A DNA stretch of 64,000 bases from Helianthus annuus (lineage: Eukaryota > Streptophyta > Magnoliopsida > Asterales > Asteraceae): the NCBI RefSeq assembly GCF_002127325.2, contig NC_035438.2, positions 88,598,385-88,662,384 of the forward strand. Reading direction: 5' to 3'. The notes below the pieces were generated by a model. It searched no databases. It was not told the DNA's origin and saw only the letters and a list, made by a program, of their open reading frames with translations. Both the position numbers and the translations under genes were made by a program. Numbering within the stretch: the stretch's first letter is position 1; every line of letters starts with the position of its first letter. Shown in pieces: positions 12,430 through 22,817 of this stretch.

Positions 12430-12459
12430 CTTACAATTTGTAGCTCGGATTATATCAGT

Positions 12460-12462
12460 CTA
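12460..12462 (-). other. in-frame UAG within gypsy-1 integrase
   Basis: The stop lies just after the conserved [11 protein letters not shown] segment. The frame stays open on both sides and carries integrase/chromodomain sequence on the far side. It is a single-codon interruption, consistent with one C-to-T change. Confidence 0.88.
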
Positions 12463-14931
12463 AGCTAACCCCCGTGGACCAACTTCTCCCCAACAAACCG
12501 GGGTTCGGCACTTTCTACCATATAACATCTCATATGGAGCCATTTTGATACTCGCGTGATAACTGTTGTTATATGAAAATTCGACTAAGGGTAAATGGAC
12601 ATCCCAACTGCCCCCAAAGTCGATAATGCAAGCGCGTAACATATCTTCCAACGTTTGGATTGTTCTCTCACTTTGCCCATCCGTTTGGGGATGGTAAGCA
12701 GTGCTAATAAACAGCTTGGTTCCCATTTGCTCTTGGAAACCACGCCAGAAATCAGACGTAAACCGGGTATCTCTATCAGACACTATGGATATCGGTACTC
12801 CGTGACGCGTCACAATCTCATTGGTGTACACTTCGGACATCTTTTCTGATGTATAAGTCTCCCGAATCGGAATGAAATGTGCACTTTTTGTCAATCGATC
12901 CACAACTACCCATATGGCGTCAAAACCACGGCTGGTTTTTGGAAGTTTAGTCAGTAGGTCCATCGTAATTTGTTCCCACTTCCAAACTGGAATGTCTAAT
13001 GGTTGCAGCTTACCGTATGGTTTTTGATGCTCTGCTTTGACTTGTAAACAAGTCAAGCACTTCTCCACGTACTTCACGATATCTCTTTTCATTCCGGGCC
13101 ACCAATAATTTTGTTTTAAATCATTATACATCTTGGTCGCCCCCGGATGTATCGAATATCGAGATTTATGGGCTTCGTCAAGTAAAAGTGCTTTGGCTCC
13201 ACATGTATTGGGAACCCAAATTCTCCCAAATCGAGTTTTTAATCCTTGGTTGCCGTCCTCCAAATCTTTTAACTGCCCTACTATTCTTTCCTTTTTCACA
13301 TTCTCTTCTTTCATTGCTTCACCTTGAGATTTTCGAATTTGGTCGAGCAATCCCGATGTCACGATTAGTTGCATCGATCGGACTCGAATAGGCGCATAAT
13401 CTGTCTTTCGGCTTAACGCATCCGCTACTATATTAGCCTTCCCGGGATGGTAATGTATATCACAATCGAAATCTTTAACCGTCTCCAACCACCGCCTTTG
13501 CCTCATATTTAATTCCTTCTGATCGAAGAAATACTTTAGGCTTTTGTGGTCGGTAAAAATAGTGAACTTTACCCCGTACAAATAATGCCTCCATATTTTC
13601 AAGGCGAACACCACCGCCGCTAGCTCGAGGTCATGAGTAGGATATCTCTTTTCGTGAGTTTTCAGCTGCCTTGAGGCATAGGCTATAACCTTGCCTCGTT
13701 GCATCAGAACGCAACCAAGCCCCGAATGCGAGGCGTCCGAGTAAACTATCATATCATCCGTTCCATCCGGTAATGACAATACCGGTGCTTGTGTCAATTT
13801 TTGCTTAAGCGTTTGAAACGCCTTTTCTTGGTCCTCACCCCAAATAAATTTCTCCTCCTTGCGGGTTAGTTTGGTCAGTGGCATGGCAATTTTGGAGAAG
13901 TCTTGTATGAACCTCCGATAATAACCCGCAAGCCCCAAAAAGCTTCTGATTTCCGAAGGATTTCTCGGTGGATTCCATTTCGCCACAGCTTCTATTTTCG
14001 ACGGGTCTACTAATACCCCGTTTGCGTTGATGACGTGCCCAAGAAATTGCACCTCTCGCAACCAGAAGGCGCATTTTGAAAATTTTGCATACAACTTTTC
14101 CCTTCTGAGCGTTTCCAAGACTTCGTACAAATGTCTTGCGTGTTCCACTTCGTCCTTTGAGTATATTAAAATGTCGTCAATAAAAACTATTACCGACTTA
14201 TCTAACATGGACTTGCAGACCCGGTTCATGAGGTCCATGAAGGCCGCGGGCGCATTTGTTAACCCAAAGGACATCACCAGGAATTCGTAATGTCCGTATC
14301 GTGTACGGAATGCCGTCTTCGGTATATCTTCCTTCTTGACTCTCAACTGGTGGTACCCCGATCTAAGGTCGATTTTGGAGAACCATTTAGCACCTTGTAA
14401 TTGATCGAATAAATCGTCAATCCTTGGAAGTGGATATCGATTTTTCACCGTGAGTTTGTTCAACTCGCGGTAATCGATGCACATACGCATACTCCCATCC
14501 TTTTTCTTAACGAACAACACCGGCGCGCCCCACGGTGACACACTCGGGCGAATAAAGCCTTTGTCGAGGAGATCTTGAATTTGAGACGTTAACTCTTGCA
14601 ATTCGGAGGGTGCGAGCCGATACGGTGCCTTGGCCACGGGTTTCGCGCCCGGAATCAATTCGATCCCGAACTCTATCTCCCGTTCCGGCGGTACTCCCGG
14701 TAGGTCTTCCGGGAACACATCGGCGTATTCGCGCACTACCGGCACGTCTTCAATCCTTAACGATCCTTTGTTTGGTTCATTCGCGTATATCATGAATGCT
14801 CTACATCCGTGCTTCATGAGCTTGTAAGCTTTTATCATCGAGCACATAACCGGTTTTCCTTCCTTCTCACCACGTATGATAATCAATTTTCCACTTGGAG
14901 ATTTTAGTTTTATCTCCTTGCGGAAACACAT
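12460..14931 (-). CDS. pol: gypsy-1 reverse transcriptase, RNase H and integrase
   Basis: 823 codons. In order: reverse transcriptase (fingers motif [20 protein letters not shown] near residue 130, catalytic FIDDIL near 250), RNase H ([12 protein letters not shown] near 395, FTDHKSL near 460, DALSRK near 505), integrase zinc-binding HHCC region (SRYSIHPG near 590, [12 protein letters not shown] near 630) and the DDE core ([27 protein letters not shown]). All catalytic residues I looked for are present. The frame is in register with gag-protease upstream; one UAG at 14956-14958 lies between them, at a place where this family normally has Trp. The first Met is therefore probably not a real start. 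Confidence 0.93.
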   Translation of the reverse strand: MCFRKEIKLKSPSGKLIIIRGEKEGKPVMCSMIKAYKLMKHGCRAFMIYANEPNKGSLRIEDVPVVREYADVFPEDLPGVPPEREIEFGIELIPGAKPVAKAPYRLAPSELQELTSQIQDLLDKGFIRPSVSPWGAPVLFVKKKDGSMRMCIDYRELNKLTVKNRYPLPRIDDLFDQLQGAKWFSKIDLRSGYHQLRVKKEDIPKTAFRTRYGHYEFLVMSFGLTNAPAAFMDLMNRVCKSMLDKSVIVFIDDILIYSKDEVEHARHLYEVLETLRREKLYAKFSKCAFWLREVQFLGHVINANGVLVDPSKIEAVAKWNPPRNPSEIRSFLGLAGYYRRFIQDFSKIAMPLTKLTRKEEKFIWGEDQEKAFQTLKQKLTQAPVLSLPDGTDDMIVYSDASHSGLGCVLMQRGKVIAYASRQLKTHEKRYPTHDLELAAVVFALKIWRHYLYGVKFTIFTDHKSLKYFFDQKELNMRQRRWLETVKDFDCDIHYHPGKANIVADALSRKTDYAPIRVRSMQLIVTSGLLDQIRKSQGEAMKEENVKKERIVGQLKDLEDGNQGLKTRFGRIWVPNTCGAKALLLDEAHKSRYSIHPGATKMYNDLKQNYWWPGMKRDIVKYVEKCLTCLQVKAEHQKPYGKLQPLDIPVWKWEQITMDLLTKLPKTSRGFDAIWVVVDRLTKSAHFIPIRETYTSEKMSEVYTNEIVTRHGVPISIVSDRDTRFTSDFWRGFQEQMGTKLFISTAYHPQTDGQSERTIQTLEDMLRACIIDFGGSWDVHLPLVEFSYNNSYHASIKMAPYEMLYGRKCRTPVCWGEVGPRGLA

Positions 14932-14955
14932 GACTTTCGCATTATGTCGGGATAG

Positions 14956-14958
14956 CTA
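14956..14958 (-). other. in-frame UAG between gypsy-1 protease and reverse transcriptase
   Basis: The only interruption between gag-protease and the rest of pol. It falls in the conserved MD-Trp-Leu context of the protease tail and is followed by CUA. A single transition would explain it; regulated readthrough is an alternative. Confidence 0.88.
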
Positions 14959-16347
14959 ATCCATTCCGACCACTACTTGGAACTCTCCCATGGACATAGG
15001 AATTAAATCTATCGGGTATTCCTCATCATCTATGCTTATCTTACAATCTCGACATATATCACATACAAGGAAACTTTTGTTGTCACCTATTTCTACCTCT
15101 AAAGGCATAGGTAATTTTGTTAGTACAAAGGAAGGATGTCGAATAAGTCCATGTGAAATAAAGGACTTATTCGCACCCGTGTCAAATAGCACATGAGCAG
15201 GAATTGAATTTATGGCAAATACACCTGAGACCACATCGGGTTCCGTTTTCGCCTCCACTGCCGTTAGCTGGAAAGATCTAGCTTTTGCTTTTGGTGCTTC
15301 AGTGTGCGCACCTTTGTCTTCCTTCTTTCCGGACAATTCCGGACACTCGGATTTCTTGTGACCCGGCTGATAGCATTTGTAGCATACCGAAACTTTCCCC
15401 GGGCACAATACAGCCGTGTGCCCTGTCTTCCCGCATATAGGACACGGCTTGTCCTTAAACCGGCACTCACCCTTGTGCCCTTTCCCACACACTTTACAGC
15501 TTGGCGAGCTACTCTTTCCTTCTTGCTTCTTTGACGAGTCATTCACGCGTGCCTTCTTCGTGGGACTTGGATTAACCACTTGCGTCCTTCTTTCACCCCT
15601 CTCTATTTGTTTCTTCAACTCTATCTCTCTTTCCCGAGCGGCGTTGATGATTTCGGTGAGGGTTTCGTATTTTGAGGGAGTCATGAACTCCCGATACTCC
15701 GCGCTTAGCATATTATAATAATAATACACCTTCTGCTCTTCGGTCGTCACCAATTCATCACAGAACCTTAATTTGTCAAGAAAAGTTCCCGTGATTTTAT
15801 CAATGGACTCGCCCTTCTGCCTAAGCTGGATGAATTCCTCTTTGATTCGATTAATAACCGCCTTGGGACTGTGATGTTTAAGGAAGGGTACCTTAAACTC
15901 ATCCCATGTCATCGCCTTCGCTTCTTCACTACCGATTTCCTTTTTCTTATTATCCCACCAATCTTTTGCTTGTCCTCTCAGTTGACCCGTGCCATACGCC
16001 ACGAAGTCATTTGCGTCACAGTGGGTTCTCTCAAATACCCCTTCTATATCACTTAACCACCTTTGACACACTATCGGATCCACTTCTCCGTTGTAGAGTG
16101 GTGGTTTGCATGCCATAAATTCTTTGTACGAGCAACCCTTACGCTCTACCAATTTCTCCTTGGCTGAACTTGCATTATCCTCCAATTTCTTTATCCTTTC
16201 ATCCACCACTGATAACACTGTGGTTTGGATTTTATCGATGAAACCCGACAAACTATTCTCGATTGCTTTTCCTACCTCTTCCGCAATCACTTCTCTCATT
16301 TGTTCGGTGACTCTTGGCACCGCTTCGTCATTTCCTTTATCTGTCAT
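14956..16347 (-). CDS. gag: gypsy-1 Gag and protease
   Basis: 463 codons starting MTDKGNDEAV, taken as the start because it is the first Met and follows a leader with an acceptor-like CAG. Residues 90-250 match the retrotransposon Gag capsid region (YNGEVDPIVCQRWLSDIE, AKDWWDNKK). Three zinc knuckles of CX2C...H...C type lie near 284-345 (CKVCGKGHKGEC, CPICGKTGHTAVLC, CYKCYQPGHKKSEC). The retropepsin active site FDTGANKSFIS is near 388. The frame ends at UAG just after VVVGMD, inside the protease domain, so as written the protease is cut short. Gag would form the particle; the protease matures it. Confidence 0.93.
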   Translation of the reverse strand: MTDKGNDEAVPRVTEQMREVIAEEVGKAIENSLSGFIDKIQTTVLSVVDERIKKLEDNASSAKEKLVERKGCSYKEFMACKPPLYNGEVDPIVCQRWLSDIEGVFERTHCDANDFVAYGTGQLRGQAKDWWDNKKKEIGSEEAKAMTWDEFKVPFLKHHSPKAVINRIKEEFIQLRQKGESIDKITGTFLDKLRFCDELVTTEEQKVYYYYNMLSAEYREFMTPSKYETLTEIINAAREREIELKKQIERGERRTQVVNPSPTKKARVNDSSKKQEGKSSSPSCKVCGKGHKGECRFKDKPCPICGKTGHTAVLCPGKVSVCYKCYQPGHKKSECPELSGKKEDKGAHTEAPKAKARSFQLTAVEAKTEPDVVSGVFAINSIPAHVLFDTGANKSFISHGLIRHPSFVLTKLPMPLEVEIGDNKSFLVCDICRDCKISIDDEEYPIDLIPMSMGEFQVVVGMD

Positions 16348-16612
16348 CTTTGAAACTGAAATGTTTACATTTAAACGTTAAACATTTCGTTCATAACATT
16401 GCTTCTTTTGTTTTGATTTAGTAAAGCTCTCAACTTGCTTTAACTGCTTAAATTTAGTGCACCTCCCGGGTTTAAGTGTGTTAACACACTTTTCCCATGC
16501 ACTTTAATTTCCTTCTCATTCATATATAAGACATAATTTTGTTAACATAATAAATTAATTCTTACCGGACGATCGATCAAGCTTGAACCGAACACTTTTG
16601 TTGACAACCTTA
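16348..16612 (-). other. gypsy-1 leader between primer site and gag
   Basis: About 265 bases with no frame. On the minus strand an acceptor-like ACATTTCAG lies 9 bases before the gag ATG, so the 5' leader could be shortened by splicing. Confidence 0.55.
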
Positions 16613-16627
16613 AGATCTGATTACCAA
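16613..16627 (-). promoter_or_regulatory. gypsy-1 primer-binding site (Met-tRNA-like, imperfect)
   Basis: On the minus strand it reads TTGGTAATCAGATCT, two bases from the LTR end. It resembles the initiator Met-tRNA complement with an extra A and a mismatch. Its position makes the role likely; the exact tRNA is uncertain. Confidence 0.7.
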
Positions 16628-16629
16628 CT

Positions 16630-18857
16630 TGTAACACCCTTAATAATTTAACATAATATATCGGAATGTTTCATGATACTTTATAAAATCAGAGTTTACA
16701 AAAGCAATTACCGTTTTAAACCATACATACTAGTGAAATTTTCCAAACATGTTTAAGATGGTACAAATTCATTTAGAAGCCATCCCTACTAATCAACTAA
16801 CAACTAGTTAAAGGATTCAAAACATCATCAACCAAAAGTATTTATGACATGTTTAGAGTTTAGACAAAGTTATATTCATGCGGAAGCTTCAATTTGCGTG
16901 TTCGGTTCTTGACAAGGTGCTTGATCATCATCCGAGAGAGATTTACCTGTACCTAGAGTCAAACACTAAAACCCGTTAGTTTCGACTTAGTATATAATGT
17001 ATAAACAAGTTTGACAACACGAGTGGCCCTAAAATACAAGTTTTTCCTGGGTTCCACCGTAAATTACGGTGTCACCGTAAATTACGGTGGACCTGGAATG
17101 ATTTTGGTTCTGCCGTAACTCAGGAGGTTCTCACCGTAATAGTTTGAGCTCCACCGTAAATTACGGTGGAACCGTAATTTACGGTGGGCTCTGCACATTT
17201 ACCCTTTTGCTATTTTTCAACTTTACAAGTTCGTAACTTTTTACTCGCTTATCCGATTTAACCGATTCTTCTTGCTATGAGTCCGTAATGAAACCTCGGA
17301 CTTAATTATGTAAATTTTACATTGCGAAAACCGAGATACCCACAATTTGGTTCCCAAATTTCCTTATTTCCGTTATTCGACCCATTAGTATGAGTGCATA
17401 GCATATCTTTTCATTCTTAAAACCTGTTCAACATATTTACCCAAATACCCGGGCTCACATACTTGGTGTTTTCACGCCAATTCCCTGGCTTTGCATTTCC
17501 TCTAAAACTATTACTTGATTGTTCGGAATTCAAGCATTCCGTTTCAACAATCCTTTTTCCTTTAACATCATTGTTTGACCCATATCCCGGGTTCTTATAC
17601 TTAGATTCACTATCACCAAATCATTAGCATGGTGCAATTTATCATTTATCTAGATATGAGACTTTCAAGTCGCTACTTCCGTGACTATTTAAAACATCAT
17701 TTTGACCCGTTTTGCCATTTAGTGAAAACCATCACTTCAATGACTAACCCAACTAAATACCGAGTTCTTGTTTTGACCCGTTTGATAGTCGAGTGCACTT
17801 CGGCACTTAGCAACACATCAAACGCATCCTTTACACTACAACATCAATTACATTTCAAACCAAAGTAAATAAACTTAATTTGACGAGACTAAAGTCGCGT
17901 ACCTTCAAAGCACACCTTTTCCGCGGGTATCACCTCCGGCGTGTCCACTTGACGTCCCGGATTCCTTGCCTAAAGAGTCCAATTTATAAAAGATTAGAAC
18001 TCTTTTTCATAAGCTTTAACGCATTCATTCATTACATATGTAAATCTGCGTTTTTAGCAATTTTTAACATTTTACTCCTCATTTAGGCGTTTTATCAAAC
18101 ACCTTGCGGGTCAGATTTTTACATGATCTAAACCAAGTTCATAACTTGAATTTATCACTCAAATTAACTTCAATTAGACATTATACTCATATTTTAACAT
18201 CAACAATTTCAGAGATTATCTCCAAATTTCAATTTTCACTAGAACAAGAGTCTTAATCCTAGTGTTTATCAAGTTCTTCTAACTTACTAATCACCCACTA
18301 TAGTGATTTTGATTTCTACAACTCACATGCAAGATTTTAACAAGAAATCATCTAGGGTTTGTCCCTAGACTTCACATTACTTCCAATTTCATGTTTTACA
18401 ACACATAATCAAGCTCAACCTTCGATTTCAATCTCATGTAAGAATTTGATTTGTATCAAAATAACCTAATTTGACATACCTTATGACCTTCTTGACGAGG
18501 AGATCACAATTCTATATTCAGATTTTGCTTACAACATGATTTGAGCCTTCAATTTAGAGTTTTTGTTGATGTTAGGGTTTTGGAGGTGTGGGTGTCGCCC
18601 CTCTCTGTTGTTGATCGACCAGAACCTCAATTTTGAGGTGTTTGGTTTGATTTCTTACTATTTTAGTAATTAGAGTTTCATATTTAACAACTTTAGTCCC
18701 TCCACTCTTATCTAGTTTATATTTTTGGCCTTTTAACTCATTCAAATGTTACTACAAGATTTTTAACTAACTAGGTTATTTATCCTAGTTAGTTTATTCT
18801 TGTTTATTATGTATTTTATAATTCTAGTATATAGTTTTAAAATTTCGGGATGTTACA
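16630..18857 (-). repeat. gypsy-1 5' LTR (2,228 bp)
   Basis: Partner of 9650-11878 with the same TGTAACACCC and GATGTTACA ends. As 5' LTR it carries the element promoter; a TATA-like AAATATAAAC lies near 18715-18726 on the minus strand, followed by a leader with several donor-like sites (for example AAGGTATGTC near 18474-18483). Promoter details are inferred. Confidence 0.95.
17054..17186. repeat. four CACCGTAA palindromes in gypsy-1 5' LTR
   Basis: Same arrangement as at 10074-10206, shifted by exactly 6,980 bases, with no difference seen. Confidence 0.9.
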
Positions 18858-18862
18858 CTTTT
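18858..18862. repeat. target-site duplication CTTTT, right copy (gypsy-1)
   Basis: Matches 9645-9649 and directly follows the LTR end. Confidence 0.93.
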
Positions 18863-18880
18863 ACTTACCTATAATTATTA

Positions 18881-19568
18881 CTAGTATTAAGCCGTTGCGT
18901 TGTAGCAGTTGTAATAAAACTGTATTAAGTAGTAGCAATGTTATACCATTGTTAGCGACCATCAACACCGGAAAAGCTCTTAAAAACAAAATAAATAAAA
19001 ACGGGAAAAAATAACGCCGAGTGAAAAGCAGACAAAAAATCTTTGAATCACGCACGCTCGTTGCTGAGAAATTAAACCAAAACGTAAAACATAGAAAAAA
19101 AATAACTAAGTCCATCCAGGACCCGCGTGTTAGACGAACTTGTCAAACGCAGAAAAATAGATGTGGCGCAACGGGCCAGTCAAACAGGAAAAAATATATG
19201 AAAAAATGTTGAGCCCCACACACAAGTTGCGGTGCGTTAACTCACAAAATTTAGAACGAAGCGAAAAAATTGGGAAAGAGGAAAAGTATGGTGGACCAAA
19301 ATTGAAAATAAAAAAGAGTTGGGATTAAATTGCAAAAGTTGAAAAACTTTGGGTTAAAAATAAAAAAACAAAGGGTCTAAATTGCAAAATTGAAGTTATT
19401 TATTAATTTTAGATACAAATAAAGACAAAAATAAGTGATATCTATATATTGGTTATTAATTGATATTAATATTAAAATAAATTTATTAAACAAATATAAA
19501 TAAAATTTATAAGGTTGAAGGAGAAAATGACATGTGGCATTATTTGGAGTCTTTTATTATAAGTTAGA
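18881..19568 (-). mobile_element. small non-autonomous Helitron
   Basis: On the minus strand the segment starts TCTAACTTATAATAAAAG, a plant Helitron-type 5' end beginning TC and preceded by A. It ends in GGCTTAATACTAG followed by T, the usual CTRR end and A/T target. A short GC-rich stem-like stretch (AACGCAACGGC) lies just before the end. There is no Rep/helicase frame, so it would depend on an autonomous partner. The interior has phrases such as AAATTGCAAAA and GTTGCGGTGCG that also occur, inverted, around 26080-26250. Confidence 0.65.
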
Positions 19569-19603
19569 TTAGATTAGATTAGATTAGATTAGATTAGATT
19601 ATA
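19561..19603. repeat. AGATT microsatellite
   Basis: About eight copies of AGATT run from 19564 to 19601. It abuts the 5' end of the small Helitron, so the first unit is shared with that end. It is not the plant telomere repeat TTTAGGG. Confidence 0.9.
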
Positions 19604-19620
19604 AAATATAAAATATACTT

Positions 19621-19630
19621 TAACATCATA
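19621..19630. repeat. 10-bp target-site duplication TAACATCATA, left copy
   Basis: Identical to 22106-22115, directly outside a pair of terminal inverted repeats. Confidence 0.93.
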
Positions 19631-19697
19631 GGATTAGGTTCAAACGTGAACAAAATCCCAAGAGTTAACTGCGTGAACTGATCTGGGCCCTTGATTT
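19631..19697 (+). repeat. Mutator-like left terminal inverted repeat
   Basis: Begins GGATTAGGTTC; aligns without gaps to the reverse complement of 22039-22105 with about 11 mismatches. Confidence 0.9.
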
Positions 19698-19799
19698 TTA
19701 TGATCTTGAGATTAAAGTGAGTGGCATGATGGTAATTATTTTGTTAATTTTTTTTCATTTAATTAAATACAAAAAGGGTATATGTGTAATTTCCATTTT

Positions 19800-20290
19800 G
19801 CATTGATTGCATAAATCCCGTTTCTCCCTCTCAAATCATCATAATCAAACTTTTATCCCTAATTTCTCTCTCACCTTCATCTGAGATATCAAACAAACTT
19901 TCTTCAACAATCTTTTCTCTCACATTTACAGTCAGCATCAAAGAAAAGAAAGGATTTGTTCGCTGTTTTATCTCCGGCGTCGAAGGGAAAATCAGGGGTG
20001 ACAACGAAGGTGGAGGGGTCGAACTGAACAGTTTTCCGGATGGGGTTCATCGGCATAGCAGAAATCGCCGTCGCCGTTATGCCGCCGTCACTGATCATCA
20101 AACCGTCGTATCTGCGGCATACCTTAGATCTGGAAAGGGATTGAAACAAACTTCGATTCACCTCTTCATGTTTTACCGGAGGAGCTGAACCTTGAAATTA
20201 TTAGATCTGTAAGAATCTGAAACTCTCTTAAATCTATACGTATAGTAGAATCTGTGTTTCTCTATGTGTGATGTCATTTGCTGGTGGAAA
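19800..20290 (+). other. possible captured gene fragment inside the Mutator-like element
   Basis: A CT-rich, 5'-UTR-like stretch (19810-19930) is followed by a GC-richer part (19950-20160) unlike the AT-rich rest of the element. At 20154-20208 one frame reads FDSPLHVLPEELNLEIIRS and then meets a donor-like GTAAG. The LPEEL...EII pattern recalls the start of an F-box, but it is only about 20 residues with a stop shortly upstream. This may be a captured exon edge or chance. No functional claim is made. Confidence 0.25.
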
Positions 20291-21009
20291 TGTGGAAGCG
20301 CGTGACTTCTATGGATTATGATTAATAAAATAATAATTAAATTTAATTGTCAAAAAGACAATTTTGTTGACTTCTATGGATTGTGATTTCAAAAGAAATT
20401 AGAAAAAATGGTTATGATGATATTTTTTTTAAGTCAGGTTGATATTTTTTGTGATTTTAAATTTTGGAGATCTACTCAATATTAATAATATTTAAAGTTA
20501 ATGCTTATTGAGATTTGAGAGAGACCGGTTAAGAATTATAAAATTTCCAAAAAATCTGAATAAGTAGTTAGTTGATATGCATGATGGTGCATAACAGTTA
20601 ATTATTTTTTTTTTTTATCAAGTGGTAGTTAAAAGAATTTATATTTAAGTCTTTGGTATGTAGACTAGATGATCCAGTATTTTTAATAAATATGTGATTA
20701 TTTGAAATGATTGATATTTCACTTAAAATGTGGAATTGATGCTTAAAGATTTAAGTACCTTGCATGCAAGAAAAAAAAAAGGATTATTTGTTGACATTTG
20801 ACAGAAAAAAAATGTTTAAATTAGTATGATGATATTTTTTTTTTAATTCAAGTTGATATTTTTGTAATTTTATTTTGGAGATCTACTCATCACTTGTATT
20901 TAAAAATGATGTTGAAAATTATTATTGTTTGATTGAGGTTCTGAAGATTGTTATGAGGTTCTGAAGATTGTTATTATTGTTAAGTTGTTTAGCGTTTTTT
21001 CGAGTTCAT

Positions 21010-21440
21010 TTTTTTTTATTTTGTTCTGTTTTTAATGCGATGTACACATGTGTATTCTGATTTTGTTCTATTTTTAATGCGATGTACACATGCGTATATC
21101 GTCTGTTTTTTGTGATATCTTAGATTTTTTTGTGTATTGAATGTGTAAAGTTGTTGATGTACACTTGTGAATTATGCAAAGTATTAGTTGCTGAGTTTTT
21201 TTTTGTTCAAATTTTTTATTTTGCTCTGTTTTTAACGCGATGTACACATGTGTATTCTGATTTTGCTCTGTTTTTAAAGCGATGTACACATGTGTATTCC
21301 GATTTTGAACTGATTTTAATGCGATGTACACGTGTGTATAGCATCTGTTTTTTTTTATATCTCATAATTTTTTGTGTATTGAATGTGTAAAGTTGTTCAT
21401 GTACACTTGTGAATTATGCAAAGTATTAGTTGCTGAGTTT
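21010..21440. repeat. tandem repeats carrying the palindrome TACACATGTGTA
   Basis: Units of about 42-47 bp (TTTTGYTCTRTTTTTAAYGCGATG then the palindrome or a one-base variant) occur at about 21020, 21061, 21220, 21263 and 21303. They are embedded in a larger duplication of about 200 bp: the block with GTGTATTGAATGTGTAAAG is at 21131 and again at 21373. Further palindromes lie near 21801 and 21823. Confidence 0.85.
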
Positions 21441-21489
21441 TTTTGTGCTATTATAGGAGATGTCATCAACGAGAAAAGTGAAGATGGAA

Positions 21490-21572
21490 GGTCGATAAGG
21501 ATGATTCACGTATGAGGTCGATAAGGATGATTCACGTATGTTTGTTTGCTTGGTCGATAAGGATGATTCAGC
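21490..21572. repeat. three 26-bp repeats GGTCGATAAGGATGATTCA
   Basis: Copies begin at about 21490, 21516 and 21552; the first two are followed by CGTATG. No coding role seen. Confidence 0.85.
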
Positions 21573-22038
21573 ATACAACGTGGCGAATAGTTGTAAAAGA
21601 CTATGTTTTTTGTTTTTCTGATTATGTTGCGTTTATTGTTTTTACGAAACTAGAACTTGTAATTGTATGTTTTTTTGCTTGGTTTGGCAAACATTATGGA
21701 ACTTGTAATTTGTTAAATATAAAATAGTTTTACAGGTTTTGTTTCTATGTATGTATTATGTAGCTAATTACACATATGTACGATGGTGAGTACACATGCG
21801 TATTGTTCTATCCATATCCAAGTACACATGTGTATACCGTTGAAATATGAAGGTTACGTGGACCTTAAAAATCAAAATTTGAATTATGGTGATGAAATAT
21901 GAAAAATAAAATTGAAATAAAAGATATTGTGGATAATGAATTTAAAATAGGAAAGATGTAACTTAATTCAATTATTAAAATAATGATTTAAATCTAATTT
22001 TTTATATAATTACAATCCTATCATTAACAACTAAAAGG

Positions 22039-22105
22039 AAATCAAAGGTCCAGATCTGTTCACGCAGTTCACTTTTGGGAGGTTGTTCACGCTGGAACCT
22101 TACCC
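22039..22105 (-). repeat. Mutator-like right terminal inverted repeat
   Basis: Ends GAACCTTACCC, the inverted match of the left TIR start. Confidence 0.9.
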
Positions 22106-22115
22106 TAACATCATA
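22106..22115. repeat. 10-bp target-site duplication TAACATCATA, right copy
   Basis: Identical to 19621-19630. Confidence 0.93.
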
Positions 22116-22220
22116 TATCTTCTTCTTCATTGCAAATAACCAGATTCTACACTGACCTGCAACTTTCGATCATCTTCCATACTTCCAAATTCAAGTCTTA
22201 TTAATTTTATGCCCATGTTA

Positions 22221-22556
22221 GACTATGGGGTATGGGGCGAAGGTTGGGGCGTGGGTTGGGTACAAACGCCCAAGTCACCACCCCGGGTGGGCTTGGGTTT
22301 CGGCGTGGCCCCTTGGGCGGGGGTTTTAGCTCGGGCGTTGGGTGTGCCTAGCGGTCTTCCGTGGCCGGCTCTCATTGGCTGGGTTGGCTAGGCTATAGCG
22401 GCTATGATTCAAATTTAAAAAATAACCGTTTGGCCAACCCACGTGGGCTAGCCACGCCCCGCCATACCGACCCAACATGCAAGTGACCAGCGGTGCCTCT
22501 CGAAGTCCATGTGTCAACCCATGCCCCAAACCCCCGCCCCACCATACCCTACGGTC
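22221..22556. mobile_element. GC-rich Harbinger/Tourist-like MITE
   Basis: A 336-bp unit starting GACTATGGGGTATGGGGCG and ending ACCATACCCTACGGTC, which are imperfect inverted repeats extending about 40 bp. It is flanked on both sides by TTA (22218-22220 and 22557-22559), the PIF/Harbinger target duplication. It is much more GC-rich than its surroundings. Short frames inside have no protein motif. Confidence 0.75.
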
Positions 22557-22582
22557 TTAACTATCGTATTTTGTTTTTGTTA

Positions 22583-22763
22583 GACTCATCCAAGGGCCTA
22601 GATTGGTCAAAGAGGGCCCACCACTTTCAAACATCCTCGCGTGATCCACCATCTAGTCCCTCCCCCGTGCCTTTAACCACCCTAATGTGTAGCTGTGTGA
22701 TGGGCGGTGTTTGTCTGACGTGGCCCGGAACAACGCCCCAACACGCGATGACAACACATAGTC
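22583..22763. mobile_element. possible second Harbinger-like MITE, diverged
   Basis: A 181-bp GC-rich unit between TTA at 22580-22582 and 22764-22766, starting GACTCATCC and ending CACATAGTC. Only the first four bases of the ends pair perfectly, so the inverted repeat is weak. Its right end resembles the ends of the neighbouring MITE. Confidence 0.35.
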
Positions 22764-22817
22764 TTAAGGGTGGAAAACTATAAAGCCCCCTTGTCTATGT
22801 GATGCAGACGTAACACT

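Larger units (their letters stand above)
9650..18857 (-). mobile_element. complete Ty3/gypsy chromovirus (Tekay/Del-like), gypsy-1
   Basis: A 9,208-bp minus-strand element: 5' LTR 16630-18857, primer site, gag-protease, reverse transcriptase, RNase H, integrase, chromodomain, polypurine tract, 3' LTR 9650-11878. It is flanked by a perfect 5-bp duplication. The LTRs differ at only three places I could find (two substitutions and a 1-bp indel, near 10691-10832 against 17671-17811), so the insertion is recent. The coding frame is continuous from 16347 to 11920 except for two UAG codons. The gene order with RNase H before integrase, plus the C-terminal chromodomain, place it among chromoviruses; the Tekay/Del clade is inferred. 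Confidence 0.95.
19631..22105. mobile_element. non-autonomous Mutator-like element
   Basis: A 2,475-bp unit bounded by 67-bp terminal inverted repeats at 19631-19697 and 22039-22105, about 84% identical by eye, and by a perfect 10-bp duplication. TIRs start GG and share GTGAACTGCGTGAAC-like blocks. Length and duplication size fit the Mutator superfamily (9-11 bp). No MURA-type transposase frame is present. The interior has a leader-like segment at 19800-20280 and palindrome-bearing repeats at 21000-21870. It may be a Pack-MULE carrying captured host sequence. Confidence 0.88.

Noticed and set aside
19561..19603. Interstitial telomere repeat
   Set aside because: The unit is AGATT, not TTTAGGG or its complement.
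22209..22783. Pro/Gly-rich frames at 22209-22391 and 22493-22783
   Set aside because: They come from GC-rich MITE sequence and share no known domain.
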